From contig JABIXC010000003.1 in assembly GCA_018666775.1 (NCBI GenBank), positions 1-64,000 on the forward strand: DNA of 64,000 nt, given 5' to 3'. The notes under the pieces are model-generated. The model worked only from the letters and a program-made list of their open reading frames with translations. It was not told the DNA's origin and did not search any database. Positions 37,582-47,057 of the stretch are shown here, one piece after another. The DNA comes from Rhodospirillales bacterium. Lineage in GTDB: Bacteria; Pseudomonadota; Alphaproteobacteria; SMXQ01. Made by a program: the position numbers and the translations under genes. Each line of letters begins with the position of its first letter. Position 1 is the first letter of the stretch.

Positions 37582-39249
37582 TCAGTCTTCCAGGGTTGTT
37601 TTAGTTTCAGCGTCTTTATCTTCTGTATCTGTCGCTTCAGCGGCGGCTTCGGCTTCGGCGGCGGCGTCTTCTTCAACAAACCAATGCGCACGTGCACGAA
37701 CGATGATTTCATTCGCAATTGATTCAGTAACGCCAAAGTCCTGAAGGATGCCTTCTTCCTTCTCACCGCCTTCTTCTTCCGCTTCAGAACCCGAAAGTTC
37801 ATATCCAGCCAGTTCCCCGAGCGCATCAAGGGTTTTAATCCCCTGTTCCGCAAGAGCAACCACCATCTGGGGGGTCAAACCCTCCAGTTCGGCAAGATCA
37901 TCGGCAATTTCAAGCTCGCGGCGCTTTGTAGCGAATACTTCTTCCTGCTCTGACAGATAGGCCTGAGCACGGGTCGACAATTCTTTTGCCACATCTTCAT
38001 CAAAGCCTTCAATGGATGCCAATTCTTCAACCGGCACAAAGGCCACTTCTTCCAATAAAGAAAAGCCTTCGGTAACCAGAAGATGGGCGATCACTTCGTC
38101 AACATCCAACGCCTCAATAAACAGTTGAGAGCGGGTTTTGAATTCTTCCTGACGGCGTTCAGATTCCTGAGCTTCGGTCATAATGCGGATGTCCCAACCC
38201 GAAAGCTGGGATGCAAGGCGGACATTTTGACCGCGACGCCCAATAGCCAGACTAAGCTGGTCATCTGGAACCACCACTTCGATCTTGTTCTGATCTTCGT
38301 CAATCACGACCTTGGCCACTTCTGCAGGTGCCAATGCATTCACAACAAACGTTGCGGGATCAAGCGACCACTGGATAATGTCAATTTTTTCGCCCTGAAG
38401 TTCGGCAACCACGGCCTGAACACGACTGCCGCGCATACCAACACAGGCACCGACGGGGTCGATAGAGCTGTCATTTGAAATCACGGCAATTTTGGCGCGA
38501 GAGCCAGGATCGCGTGCAACGGATTTAATTTCGATAATACCGTCATAGATTTCAGGCACTTCCTGAGCAAACAGTTTGGCCATGAATTCGGGGCGGGTAC
38601 GCGACAGGAAAACCTGTGGTCCACGCTGTTCTTCGCGTACATCATAGATATAAGCACGGACCCGTTCCGATGCCCGCAGGTTTTCCCTGGGTAGGCTTTC
38701 ATCGCGACGCATGATCGCTTCGGCACGGTTAAGGTCAACGGTCACATTGCCAAATTCCACGCGCTTGACCAGCCCATTGACCACTTCGCCAATGCGATCC
38801 TTATATTCCTGATACTGACGTTCGCGTTCGGCTTCGCGGACCTTTTGGACAATAACCTGTTTGGCTGTCTGGGCCGCAATGCGCCCAAAATCGATGGGCG
38901 GCAAAGGATCAATAATGAATTCGCCAACGGCAATGTCTTTTTGGGTGCGCTGTGCAGATGCAAGATCGGTCTGGATCATTTCATCTTCGACCGTTTCAAC
39001 CACCTCAACATAACGCGCAAGCGAAATTTCTCCGGTAGAGCGATGAATGTGCGCCCGGATATCATGTTCCTGGCCATACCGTGAACGGCCTGCCTTCTGG
39101 ATCGCCTCTTCCATGGCGGTCAAAACTTCTTCACGATCAATCGCCTTTTCCCGCGCGACTGCCTCGGCAACCTGGATAAGTTCCGGCCGGACGAGACCCG
39201 TTGTCTCTTCTGCCCGTGGCGTTTTTCCAGTGGTCTGTTCCATCGTCAT
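37582..39249 (-). CDS. nusA: Transcription termination/antitermination factor NusA
   Basis: A 555-residue NusA that binds RNA polymerase and nascent RNA. The N-terminal domain (to about 140) is followed by S1 (RIGEVVNGLVKRVEFGNVTVDL) and KH domains (GVMRGSRVQA-type CVGMRGSRVQAV, and AIGRRGQNVRLASQLSGW). Two C-terminal helix-hairpin-helix repeats are seen (FVPVEELASIEGFDEDVA and LEGLTPQMVVALAEQGI). An acidic Ala/Glu tail ends the protein. The start may be ATG 39249 or 39243. rimP lies 78 bp upstream. Confidence 0.97.
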   Translation of the reverse strand: MTMEQTTGKTPRAEETTGLVRPELIQVAEAVAREKAIDREEVLTAMEEAIQKAGRSRYGQEHDIRAHIHRSTGEISLARYVEVVETVEDEMIQTDLASAQRTQKDIAVGEFIIDPLPPIDFGRIAAQTAKQVIVQKVREAERERQYQEYKDRIGEVVNGLVKRVEFGNVTVDLNRAEAIMRRDESLPRENLRASERVRAYIYDVREEQRGPQVFLSRTRPEFMAKLFAQEVPEIYDGIIEIKSVARDPGSRAKIAVISNDSSIDPVGACVGMRGSRVQAVVAELQGEKIDIIQWSLDPATFVVNALAPAEVAKVVIDEDQNKIEVVVPDDQLSLAIGRRGQNVRLASQLSGWDIRIMTEAQESERRQEEFKTRSQLFIEALDVDEVIAHLLVTEGFSLLEEVAFVPVEELASIEGFDEDVAKELSTRAQAYLSEQEEVFATKRRELEIADDLAELEGLTPQMVVALAEQGIKTLDALGELAGYELSGSEAEEEGGEKEEGILQDFGVTESIANEIIVRARAHWFVEEDAAAEAEAAAEATDTEDKDAETKTTLED

Positions 39250-39327
39250 CTTTTCCCACTCACTTTGTGCTTCGTGCCCTGAAGCCGTTCGTTAAAAAAT
39301 TTCGTTAAGGCCCATAATGCGACCCGC

Positions 39328-39816
39328 TTATTGAAGCCCGCCTGATGCCGCAATCAGATCGTCCGTTAAAATTAGACGTGCTGTTGCAATCAATTCAAAC
39401 GGCACTTCCACAGGACCCTCTGGTAATTCAACTGTCACCACGCCCTGATCAATTCCTTTAAGCCTTCCAGAAAACCGGCGACGCCCATCAACGGGTTCCA
39501 TTGTCTCTATCTTTGCTTCAAAACCGGCAAACCGTTCAAAGTCTCCGACCCGAACCAGCGGCCGATCAATCCCCGGCGAGCTGACCTCTAAGGTATACGC
39601 GCTGACGATTGGGTCTTCAGCATCCAGCAAGGCCGAAATCGCATGACTGATTTCTGTACAGTCATTGACGGTCATGCCCTTGCCGTCACGGCGTTCTGCC
39701 ATGACCTGAAGCAACGGGGTGTTCCCCCCGCCAAGGCGTGCGCGCACCAGATCATAACCCATCTCTTCAAGAGGGGCTTCTATCAGCGCTGCAATCTTGT
39801 CTTGCACCTGATTCAT
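39328..39816 (-). CDS. rimP: Ribosome maturation factor RimP
   Basis: A 162-residue 30S assembly factor. The N-terminal PLEEMGYDLVRARLGGG, NDCTEISHAISALLDAEDPI and the diagnostic YTLEVSSPGIDRPLV are all present, followed by the C-terminal SH3-like domain (FSGRLKGIDQGVVTVEL). The ATG at 39816 fits the family start (MNQVQDKI); a longer frame from 39876 adds 20 residues with no homology pattern. It is the first gene of the nusA-infB run, with a terminator-like hairpin and a dyad upstream that could control it. Confidence 0.95.
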   Translation of the reverse strand: MNQVQDKIAALIEAPLEEMGYDLVRARLGGGNTPLLQVMAERRDGKGMTVNDCTEISHAISALLDAEDPIVSAYTLEVSSPGIDRPLVRVGDFERFAGFEAKIETMEPVDGRRRFSGRLKGIDQGVVTVELPEGPVEVPFELIATARLILTDDLIAASGGLQ

Positions 39817-39888
39817 CGTCGTTCGTAATTTCCCGCCCCGAACCGCAACACCTACAGGCAAAGCACCCGGGGCCAAATTTCTCTGGTT

Positions 39889-39907
39889 TTTTTGTGGTCC
39901 ACAAAAA
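39889..39907. promoter_or_regulatory. Palindrome upstream of rimP
   Basis: TTTTTGTGG (39889-39897) and CCACAAAAA (39899-39907) are perfect inverse complements around one T. A one-base spacer rules out a simple RNA hairpin, so a DNA operator is more likely. It lies 73 bp before the rimP start codon. Confidence 0.45.
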
Positions 39908-39915
39908 TTAGATAA

Positions 39916-39946
39916 TAAAAAAAGCGGGCCGGTGGACCCACTCCGC
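39916..39946 (-). terminator. Terminator between trmB and rimP
   Basis: On the minus strand a GCGG/CCGC outer stem and GTG/CAC inner stem (39924-39946) are followed by a run of T (39916-39923). It sits about 100 bp past the trmB stop and 100 bp before rimP, so it either ends the metK-trmB transcript or attenuates the rimP operon. Confidence 0.65.
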
Positions 39947-40047
39947 TACGTCCTTCTTTATGGAGACCATCTGAAGATATGGGGAAATATAGTCATTTCC
40001 GCCTTTTCTTCAAGTTTTTTGGCACAAAGACCTAAATTGGGCCAAAT

Positions 40048-40773
40048 TTAATCTCTGGAACACCTTTCAAAGATCAAAAAAGCCGGCGCTGCCCCCCGAG
40101 CGCGGGCCTTTTCTTCGTAACGGGTTGGCGGCTGGTCAGAGGGGCGAATTCGCCAGTCATCTGCGGTTTGGGCCATCCATTGGAAATCCGGGTGGGCCAA
40201 AAGGGCGGAAAGCGCCCAACGTTGATACCCCCGATCATCACTGGCAACCCGCAATTGGGCACCGTCTTTCATGGCATGGGCCAGAGAATCCAGCGTTTGT
40301 GGGCCAATAAAGCGACGCCGGGCATGGCGGGTCTTGGGCCAAGGGTCGGGGAACAGCACAAAAACCCGATCCAGGCTGGCTTGGGTCAAACGACCGAGAA
40401 CCAGACGGGCATCATCCATCAAAATCCTGATATTTTCGATTTTTTCCCCATCAATCTTTGCCAGCAAGGATGCCACGCCATTGATGAACGGCTCACATCC
40501 GATAAATCCGATATCTGGGTGATTGATGGCCTGGCGCGCAAGATGTTCCCCGCCGCCGAACCCAACTTCGAACCAAACAGCATCCGGGGCATTCGGAAAA
40601 CACCCCGAAGGTTCAATATGTGGATCACCCGATTGATCCGCATCCGGCAAATCTAGCGAAAGTTTGGGCAACAAATCACGCAACAGCCGTTTGCGCAAGG
40701 GGCGCAATGGACGGCCTTGGCGGCGTCCGTAAAGAACGCGTTTCCGATCAGATGGTTTTTTAGACGCGGTCAT
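40048..40773 (-). CDS. trmB: tRNA (guanine-N7-)-methyltransferase
   Basis: A 241-residue SAM-dependent enzyme that makes m7G46 in tRNA. The SAM site reads WFEVGFGGGEHLARQA at about residue 68. The PDPWPKTRHARRRF segment (FVLFPDPWPKTRH) near 150 is diagnostic, and the C-terminal TRYEEKARARG is typical. The basic N-terminus (LYGRRQGRPLRPLRKRLL) is common in alphaproteobacteria. It begins 42 bp after the metK stop on the same strand. Confidence 0.95.
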   Translation of the reverse strand: MTASKKPSDRKRVLYGRRQGRPLRPLRKRLLRDLLPKLSLDLPDADQSGDPHIEPSGCFPNAPDAVWFEVGFGGGEHLARQAINHPDIGFIGCEPFINGVASLLAKIDGEKIENIRILMDDARLVLGRLTQASLDRVFVLFPDPWPKTRHARRRFIGPQTLDSLAHAMKDGAQLRVASDDRGYQRWALSALLAHPDFQWMAQTADDWRIRPSDQPPTRYEEKARARGAAPAFLIFERCSRD

Positions 40774-40815
40774 TTTTCCGGCCCCGGCTAATGATCAACC
40801 CAAAATATGCCGCGA

Positions 40816-41982
40816 TTAAGTCAGGGCGGATTTCAGGGCCTCGGTCAGATCAACCTTTTCCCAGGAAAAGCCGCCATCTGCTTCTGGTTCGCGGCCAAAA
40901 TGCCCATAAGACGATGTCCGGGTATAAATCGGCTTGTCCAATGCCAAATGGTCACGGATGCCCCGGGGGGTCAGGTCCATGACTTCACCAAGGGCGGCTG
41001 CCAATTTTGATTCATCCACGCGCCCGGTGCCCTGGGTGTTGACGTAAACCGATAACGGTTTGGCAACGCCAATGGCATAAGAAATCTGGATGATGCACCG
41101 TTCTGCCAAATCTGCGGCAATCACGTTCTTGGCCAAATAGCGCGCGGCATAGGCCGCTGAACGATCGACCTTGCTTGGGTCTTTCCCTGAAAATGCGCCG
41201 CCGCCATGGGGGGATGACCCACCATAGGTATCAACGATAATCTTGCGCCCTGTCAGGCCACAATCGCTGTCAGGACCACCAATGACAAACCGTCCGGTGG
41301 GATTGACATAAAATTCATCTTCATCACACATCCAGCCATCGGGCAGGATATTTTCAACATGGGGGCGAACAATGTCGCGGACCTGGGCCTGATCCAGACC
41401 TTCATCGTGCTGGGTTGAGACAACGACGGAGGTTGCCCGCACAGGCATGTTGTTTTCATAAAGCATGGTAATTTGGCTTTTGGAATCAGGACCCAATCCG
41501 GTGATCGCACCAGAATGGCGCGCATCTGCCATGGATTTTAGAATCGCATGGGAATAATGAATCGGTGCCGGCATCAACACATCGGTTTCACGGCACGCAT
41601 AGCCAAACATGATGCCCTGATCCCCGGCCCCTTCAGACTTGTTGCCGCTGGCATCAACCCCTGCGGCAATATCCGTAGACTGGGCATGGATAATGACTTC
41701 CACTTCGGCATTTTTCCAATGAAACCCGTCTTGTTCGTACCCAATATCCCGGATACAGGTCCTGGCGATCTCTTCAAAGGTTTCCTTGCTTGTTTCCGGC
41801 CCACGGATTTCGCCGGCCATGACCACCCGGTTCGTTGTCACCAACGTTTCGGCACCAACCCGGGACTGGGGATCAAGGGCCATGTAATGGTCAACAACGG
41901 CATCGGAAATACGATCCGATACCTTGTCGGGATGCCCTTCGGAAACTGATTCACTGGTAAAGAGATAATTGCTCGACGCCAC
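40816..41982 (-). CDS. metK: S-adenosylmethionine synthetase
   Basis: A 388-residue enzyme that makes SAM from methionine and [17 protein letters not shown] at the N-terminus, the methionine loop, [12 protein letters not shown] and the P-loop-like [16 protein letters not shown] are all canonical. I place the start at the GTG at 41980-41982 because GGAGGG lies 5 bp upstream and the protein then starts four residues before YLFTSES; a TTG at 42012 in the same frame lacks support. A gene-free leader of about 200 bp with several hairpins lies upstream, which suggests RNA-level control. Confidence 0.96.
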   Translation of the reverse strand: MASSNYLFTSESVSEGHPDKVSDRISDAVVDHYMALDPQSRVGAETLVTTNRVVMAGEIRGPETSKETFEEIARTCIRDIGYEQDGFHWKNAEVEVIIHAQSTDIAAGVDASGNKSEGAGDQGIMFGYACRETDVLMPAPIHYSHAILKSMADARHSGAITGLGPDSKSQITMLYENNMPVRATSVVVSTQHDEGLDQAQVRDIVRPHVENILPDGWMCDEDEFYVNPTGRFVIGGPDSDCGLTGRKIIVDTYGGSSPHGGGAFSGKDPSKVDRSAAYAARYLAKNVIAADLAERCIIQISYAIGVAKPLSVYVNTQGTGRVDESKLAAALGEVMDLTPRGIRDHLALDKPIYTRTSSYGHFGREPEADGGFSWEKVDLTEALKSALT

Positions 41983-42112
41983 GAGACCCTCCGCTGGTTT
42001 ATCTAGGACCAATTTAAATCATGCTTCTGATTTCATCGTCAGAAACGCGGGCGCACAAATTTGCGCTCAAGGCCCCCTTGTGGCGGTCTTTGTGACAATC
42101 CAGAGGGGGACC
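41983..42112 (-). promoter_or_regulatory. Structured leader upstream of metK
   Basis: Read in the transcript direction, three stems occur before the start. Stem 1 pairs 42106-42112 with 42071-42077 (seven pairs, one G-U). Stem 2 is GCGCA/TGCGC at 42051-42066. Stem 3 is TTCTGA/TCAGAA at 42025-42044. The ribosome site GGAGGG follows. SAM-binding riboswitches are known before met genes in alphaproteobacteria (SAM-II, SAM/SAH), but I cannot match their conserved cores here. Confidence 0.4.
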
Positions 42113-42199
42113 GTCAAGCGGATTCCGTTTTTTATGGTATCTGGTATTTTATCTTGATCAGAACAACGCCTGTTCAGGCAGGACAATCAAATAGACTGA

Positions 42200-42655
42200 T
42201 CAGGTCGACTCACCCATAGAGCGCACCAGTGCCAGCACCTTGCGGCGCTGCTTTTCATCACTGATCTGATAATAAGCCCGGAGCAAGGTCACCGTTTCCC
42301 GACTGGCCATTGGATCGGTAGCAAATGCGGAGGGGGCGCCTTCAGACAGCCCCGATGCCTTTTTCCGTATCCCGGCAACGGCAGGCGGCATGCCTTCATA
42401 GAAAAAGTTGATGGGCACATCCAGAATTTGGCTTAAGGCAAACAGGCGGCTGGCGCCTATGCGATTGGTGCCGCGTTCATATTTTTGAACCTGCTGAAAG
42501 GTTAGGCCCAAAGCATCGCCCAGTTTTTCCTGGCTCATTCCCAGCAATCCCCGGCGCAAACGAACCCTTGCCCCAACATAGACATCTATTTCGTTGGGAC
42601 GGCCTTTGGTCCCCCGTTTGGGGGGAGGCGTGGCTTTTTTAACTGCTTTGACCAT
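42200..42655 (-). CDS. PraR-like XRE-family regulator
   Basis: A 151-residue helix-turn-helix regulator. The HTH (RRGLLGMSQEKLGDALGLTF with QQVQKYERGTNRIGASRLF) lies at about residues 33-70, after a basic Lys/Pro N-terminus. A C-terminal helical segment (LLRAYYQISDEKQRRKVLAL) probably mediates dimerisation. Its position between lnt and metK matches the rhizobial PraR/PhrR regulators that control biofilm and quorum-related genes. I chose the ATG at 42655; 15 extra upstream residues are possible. What it regulates here is not known. Confidence 0.85.
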   Translation of the reverse strand: MVKAVKKATPPPKRGTKGRPNEIDVYVGARVRLRRGLLGMSQEKLGDALGLTFQQVQKYERGTNRIGASRLFALSQILDVPINFFYEGMPPAVAGIRKKASGLSEGAPSAFATDPMASRETVTLLRAYYQISDEKQRRKVLALVRSMGEST

Positions 42656-42732
42656 GTGATGTTTCTTCTTGTGTAAAAGTGCAAATTCAACAACCGGCAC
42701 GCTAACACGACTAAATCGGTCAACCGCAAACT

Positions 42733-42750
42733 AACCATAAAGTAATGGTT
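42733..42750. promoter_or_regulatory. Dyad upstream of the PraR-like gene
   Basis: AACCAT (42733-42738) and ATGGTT (42745-42750) flank a 6-bp spacer in the 160-bp gap between lnt and the regulator, about 80 bp before its start. It could be an autoregulatory operator. Confidence 0.3.
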
Positions 42751-42815
42751 CTTAATCCTCAACAGGCAAATTTGGGAAGCGCTAATTTTTCCTTGTTTTT
42801 AGCCCAATTTACAAC

Positions 42816-44417
42816 TTAAACGGGCCTGTAAATGCGAAGTTGCATTCTATAAAACAACAAAACCAACGCGAGCAGTATAGCAAAAGATATATTCCCTGTC
42901 TTCGAAAAAATTGTCCTTTGCGCCAAACTTGGCGGCAGCGCCACATCAAGAACGCCGCCGACACCGAGCGGCAAACTGCCCAATAGGTGCCCATAGGCAT
43001 CATAGACAGCGGAAATGCCGGTGTTGGCGGCCCGCACCATGGGAAGCCCCTCTTCCACGGCACGCATCCTGGCGGCTGCCAAATGTTGGTATGGACCCGA
43101 TGAACGTCCGAACCAGGCATCGTTGGTCACGTTAAGCAGCCACCGGGGCCGGGGACCCGATAGGTCAGACGATGCTGTGACACGCCCCGGGAAAATGGCT
43201 TCATAACAAACCAGCGGGGAAAAAGGTGCCAAGCCCGGCAAAGAAAGCGTGCGCGGCCCAGGACCTGCCGTAAAATCGGTGCGACCTGCCGTAATCTTGT
43301 TCAGGGGCAGATAACGGCCAAGGGGCACATATTCACCAAAAGGCACCAGATGATGCTTGTCGTAGGTAGCGATGATGCCCTTGGCATTCAGGGCCACAAG
43401 GCTGTTACGAACCCGAAATGGTTTAATGCCCGGTGGCGTTGTGCGGACGGCACCGGTAATCAGCAGCCCATTTTTGGGCACCCCCATCATCAACGTCCTG
43501 ATCTGGCGATCGCTGCCATTCAAAGTAAACGGCACGGCCGTTTCGGGCCAAATTACCACGTCCGGGGCCTGACCCGGTACCGGACCGGGGCTGTGCGTTA
43601 GACGTAAATATTTTTCAAAATGCGCGCGGCCAAGATTACGCTGCCATTTCAAGCGCTGATCAATGTTCGCCTGTACAATGCGTAGTCGGGTTTTGGGGAA
43701 CGCTGCTGGCTCGGATATAATGGGTGTCTGACCTAAACGCACCGCACCGCCACCAATCAAAAGCCCGAACACGACAAGCCCAAAAAGAACCGGGGTAAAA
43801 CGGGCCCGTATGCCGCCATCATGCGCCCGCTCGCCAGAGCTAAGCGTAGACGGCAGGGCTGCAAGAAAGACAACAACAAGACTCAACCCATAACTGCCAA
43901 TCACGGACACGCTTTGAATCCAAAGTGGCGAAAACGCAAACGCGGTCGCGATAAGATTCCAGGAAAACCCGGTCAGAATGGTGCCCCGCACCCATTCCAT
44001 AACGGCCCAGGACAGTGCCAAAATAACAACGCGCCCAAAACCCTGAGGGGCCCGGAAAGCTGCCATTGCAGCAAGGGCCGGGAACAGGGCAAACCCAAGA
44101 GAAAGCCCCGCCACGGCAAAGGGTGCCAAAATGCCGTATTGGGCAGCATCAACCAAAAGCGCATTGGTAATCCAGTAAAGGCCACAAACAAAATGGCCAA
44201 AGCCAAACCACCATCCAGCGAAAAAGGCGTCGCGCTTTGTGGCACTGCCATCAATCAGCCACACCAGACCGGTGAAGGAAACAAACAATGCAGGCACCAG
44301 ATAAACCGGTGGCAACGCCAGAACCGCAAACCCACCGAGCAAGACCGCCACAAGACCCCGGTGCCAACCGACAATGGATTGGAGGTGCCGGGCCATGCCT
44401 TCAACGGCAGAGATCAT
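42816..44417 (-). CDS. lnt: Apolipoprotein N-acyltransferase
   Basis: A 533-residue inner-membrane enzyme that adds the third acyl chain to lipoproteins. The N-terminal half is a set of membrane helices. The C-terminal nitrilase domain has the catalytic triad: Glu in WPETAVPF (about 300), Lys in KHHLVPFGEYVPL (about 366), Cys in LVCYEAIFPG (about 425). A last membrane helix follows. The ATG at 44417 overlaps the corC TGA by one base (TGATG), while a TTG at 44420 is an alternative. corC-lnt is a conserved pair. Confidence 0.94.
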   Translation of the reverse strand: MISAVEGMARHLQSIVGWHRGLVAVLLGGFAVLALPPVYLVPALFVSFTGLVWLIDGSATKRDAFFAGWWFGFGHFVCGLYWITNALLVDAAQYGILAPFAVAGLSLGFALFPALAAMAAFRAPQGFGRVVILALSWAVMEWVRGTILTGFSWNLIATAFAFSPLWIQSVSVIGSYGLSLVVVFLAALPSTLSSGERAHDGGIRARFTPVLFGLVVFGLLIGGGAVRLGQTPIISEPAAFPKTRLRIVQANIDQRLKWQRNLGRAHFEKYLRLTHSPGPVPGQAPDVVIWPETAVPFTLNGSDRQIRTLMMGVPKNGLLITGAVRTTPPGIKPFRVRNSLVALNAKGIIATYDKHHLVPFGEYVPLGRYLPLNKITAGRTDFTAGPGPRTLSLPGLAPFSPLVCYEAIFPGRVTASSDLSGPRPRWLLNVTNDAWFGRSSGPYQHLAAARMRAVEEGLPMVRAANTGISAVYDAYGHLLGSLPLGVGGVLDVALPPSLAQRTIFSKTGNISFAILLALVLLFYRMQLRIYRPV

Positions 44418-45331
44418 CAAGCTTTTCCAGAATCGCTGGGCAGATTGCGAAGCCGTAGCCGTTTTATCCGGCGAGGGTCAGCCTCAATGACTTCAAAGAC
44501 GATGCCGGAAGAATGCCTGATGACCTCTCCCCTGCTGGGCACCCGGTCAACCAGCGTAAAGACAAGACCCCCAAGGGTCTCAATGTCTTCTTCGCGTTCA
44601 TCATCGGTCAACACGGCACCGACCTGTTTTTCAAATGTCTCCAGGTCCGTCCGGGCATCGGCGATCATGGAACCATCGGGGCGGGTGATCATGGCCACAT
44701 CATCAACATCATGTTCGTCCTGAATATCGCCGACAATTTCCTCGACCAGGTCTTCAATGGTCACCAGACCATCGGCACCCCCGAATTCATCCACCACCAG
44801 TGCCAGGTGGACCCGCGCCAGACGCATTTGCAAAAGAAGATCCAGAACCCGCATGGTCGGCGACACGAACAAAACCTTGCGCATGACGCTGGACATATCA
44901 AACCCATCACGGTTTCCGGTATACGCCAGAATATCCTTGATATGGACCATGCCCAAAATATCATCCAGCGTTTCCCGATATACGGGAACGCGGGAATGGG
45001 CGGCATCGGTCATGACCCTGATCAGATCATCAAGAGACGCGCCTGCTTCAACGGCGACAATTTCAGCCCGCGCCACCATGACATCGGCGGCATTGATATC
45101 GCGCAGTTTAAAAACATTCTCGATCAACAGGCTTTCATCTGCATTGATGGGCGTGTCTACATCAGCATGTTCTTCGATGAGCTCTTCTAGGGCGTCACGG
45201 ATTGATGCATCGCCATTACGTGACCAGCGCAATCGTTGGCGCGCCCAGGCGACAAATCTATGAAATATATTAGAATGCCTGATTTCGGCCCCGTTCTCAC
45301 GGGGCAGGCCAGAACCAGCGTTTTCAGTCAT
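44417..45331 (-). CDS. corC: CorC/hemolysin-C-type CBS-domain protein
   Basis: A 304-residue soluble protein with a CBS-domain pair (VMVARAEIVAVEAGASLDD, and LVTIEDLVEEIVGDIQDEHD) followed by a C-terminal CorC_HlyC (transporter-associated) domain ending in RIKRLRLR. Proteins of this type are linked to Mg/Co export or to membrane homeostasis. I chose the ATG at 45331, which overlaps the ybeY stop by 8 bp; a frame that extends 46 residues further inside ybeY is an artefact. There is no membrane DUF21 domain. Confidence 0.9.
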   Translation of the reverse strand: MTENAGSGLPRENGAEIRHSNIFHRFVAWARQRLRWSRNGDASIRDALEELIEEHADVDTPINADESLLIENVFKLRDINAADVMVARAEIVAVEAGASLDDLIRVMTDAAHSRVPVYRETLDDILGMVHIKDILAYTGNRDGFDMSSVMRKVLFVSPTMRVLDLLLQMRLARVHLALVVDEFGGADGLVTIEDLVEEIVGDIQDEHDVDDVAMITRPDGSMIADARTDLETFEKQVGAVLTDDEREEDIETLGGLVFTLVDRVPSRGEVIRHSSGIVFEVIEADPRRIKRLRLRNLPSDSGKA

Positions 45332-45866
45332 CTTCCTCTTTTCCATCCGGGCCAAGGTCACCCTGATCAATTTCACGTCGCACGTAAGGATCAGAAACCC
45401 CGATCTCTGACAGCACCGCCACCTCCAGATGCGCCATGATTTGGGCATCGTCGTCATCGATGTGATCATACCCTAAAAGATGCAGGACACCATGGACAAC
45501 AAGATGAGAAAGATGATCCCCAAAAGAGAGTCCGCCGTCCTGTGCTTCTCTGGCCGTTGTTTCAAAGGCCACAACAACGTCGCCCAAAAGCCGGGGGGCG
45601 CCTTCAGGGGTTTGTTCTGAATCATCCCCATTTTCAAATGCCAAAACATTGGTTGGGGCATCAAGGGAACGGTAATCCCGGTTCAGGGTCTGAATGAAAG
45701 CATCATCAACCAAAACAATACTGAGCTCGCCATTTGCTATTTCGCAAGTTTTAAGGGCCGCACGGGCGGCGCGAATAACTTCGGCGCAAATATCCGCATC
45801 CGCATCGGTCCAGGCACCGGCATTAATTGCCACATCAATTTCAACATCAGAAGTCAAATCAGACAT
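45324..45866 (-). CDS. ybeY: Endoribonuclease YbeY
   Basis: A 180-residue zinc-dependent RNase for 16S 3'-end maturation and 70S quality control. The zinc motif H-x3-H-x5-H appears as HGVLHLLGYDH near residue 130. Upstream are NRDYRSLDAPTNVLAF and LGDVVVAFETTAREA, the standard family blocks. It lies between phoH (6 bp away) and corC (8-bp overlap), an arrangement conserved across proteobacteria. The acidic tail after the zinc motif contains no further domain. Confidence 0.95.
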   Translation of the reverse strand: MSDLTSDVEIDVAINAGAWTDADADICAEVIRAARAALKTCEIANGELSIVLVDDAFIQTLNRDYRSLDAPTNVLAFENGDDSEQTPEGAPRLLGDVVVAFETTAREAQDGGLSFGDHLSHLVVHGVLHLLGYDHIDDDDAQIMAHLEVAVLSEIGVSDPYVRREIDQGDLGPDGKEEDD

Positions 45867-45872
45867 TGCAGC

Positions 45873-47057
45873 TCAGCTGTCCTGATCAGAATTCTGTGTT
45901 TGCATCCGTTTTGCCTTTGCCTGATTGCGGCGGCTTTCGACTTTTTCATAGGCCTGCACGACCTTGGTCACTAAAGGATGGCGCACCATATCGCGATCCG
46001 AAAAACGGATAAATTCCACCCCTTCGACGCCGCTCAATGCTTCCACGGCATCATCCAGACCAGACCGGGAACCCAAAGGCAGATCAACCTGACTGAGGTC
46101 TCCCGTCACGACCATGCGCGAGCCTTCACCAAGGCGGGTCAGACACATTTTCATCTGAACGCTGGTGGTGTTCTGGGCCTCATCAAGAATAATAAAAGCA
46201 TGCGCCAACGTGCGCCCCCGCATGAAGGCCAGAGGGGCAACTTCGATGTCACCATTTTCAAGTCTTTTCACAACCTGATCACCGGGCAGCATATCGTAAA
46301 GCGCATCGTAGAGCGGGCGCAAATAGGGATCGACTTTTTCGCGCAGATCACCCGGCAAAAAACCGAGCCTTTCGCCCGCTTCGACAGCGGGGCGGGAAAG
46401 AATAATTCTGTCCACCTCTCCGGCCTGCAGCATGGACACCGCAACGGCCACCGCAAGATAGGTCTTGCCCGTGCCCGCTGGCCCAAGCCCCAGAACCAGT
46501 TCATGGGTATTCATGGCTTCAATATAGGCGGCCTGGGTTGGCGTGCGGGCAATAATATGTCGGCGTTGCGTTCCAAGGCCTGAGCCCCCTGAGCCCCCGC
46601 CTTTTGTGGTTCCCGGAAGCTGCAATTGATCCACCGCCGCCAGACGAACAACGGCGTCCACCTCTCCTTGATCGGGGTTGCCGCCCTTTTTGATCCGGTC
46701 ATAAAGAACCATCAAGGCATCCCTTGCCGCCTGCTTTCTGGAATAGGCCCCCGTTATCGCAACGGCATTGCCCCGTGCATTAATGGCAACATCCAGTTCG
46801 TTTTCGATCCGGGAAAGATTGCGATCATGATCGCCAAATAAAAGCGTCAATGCGGCGTTGTCATCAAACTGAACCATCAGGGGTTTATCTGGGGATGAAA
46901 CATCTCCCCGACTATTTAATTTTTTTGTTCCAAGGTTTTGTTTGGGTTTGGCCGCCGATCTAGAACTGGCTGATTTAGAGCCCGGTTTTCTAGAGGCTTT
47001 TTCCACATTTCTTTTCGTGGTTTTTTTTGTGGTTTTTTTATCTGTCGGGCGGCTCAT
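45873..47057 (-). CDS. phoH: PhoH-family ATPase
   Basis: A 394-residue PhoH-like protein, an ATPase that works with YbeY in RNA metabolism. The P-loop is [15 protein letters not shown] (about 198-212), Walker B is in [11 protein letters not shown], and the sensor segment reads [13 protein letters not shown]. The N-terminal 60 residues are Lys/Ser/Thr-rich and low-complexity, longer than in most homologues (about 330-350 residues). A KH-like region ([15 protein letters not shown]) follows that tail. Its ATG overlaps the miaB stop by 4 bp. Confidence 0.94.
   Translation of the reverse strand: MSRPTDKKTTKKTTKRNVEKASRKPGSKSASSRSAAKPKQNLGTKKLNSRGDVSSPDKPLMVQFDDNAALTLLFGDHDRNLSRIENELDVAINARGNAVAITGAYSRKQAARDALMVLYDRIKKGGNPDQGEVDAVVRLAAVDQLQLPGTTKGGGSGGSGLGTQRRHIIARTPTQAAYIEAMNTHELVLGLGPAGTGKTYLAVAVAVSMLQAGEVDRIILSRPAVEAGERLGFLPGDLREKVDPYLRPLYDALYDMLPGDQVVKRLENGDIEVAPLAFMRGRTLAHAFIILDEAQNTTSVQMKMCLTRLGEGSRMVVTGDLSQVDLPLGSRSGLDDAVEALSGVEGVEFIRFSDRDMVRHPLVTKVVQAYEKVESRRNQAKAKRMQTQNSDQDS

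Noticed and set aside
36813-37859. A longer version of the YlxR protein starting at 37859
   Set aside because: The extra 96 residues lie inside the nusA coding region and are basic low-complexity; the ATG at 37571 fits the family.
43821-44723. A 300-codon frame antisense to lnt
   Set aside because: Lys/Gln/Asn-rich chance translation opposite membrane helices of lnt.
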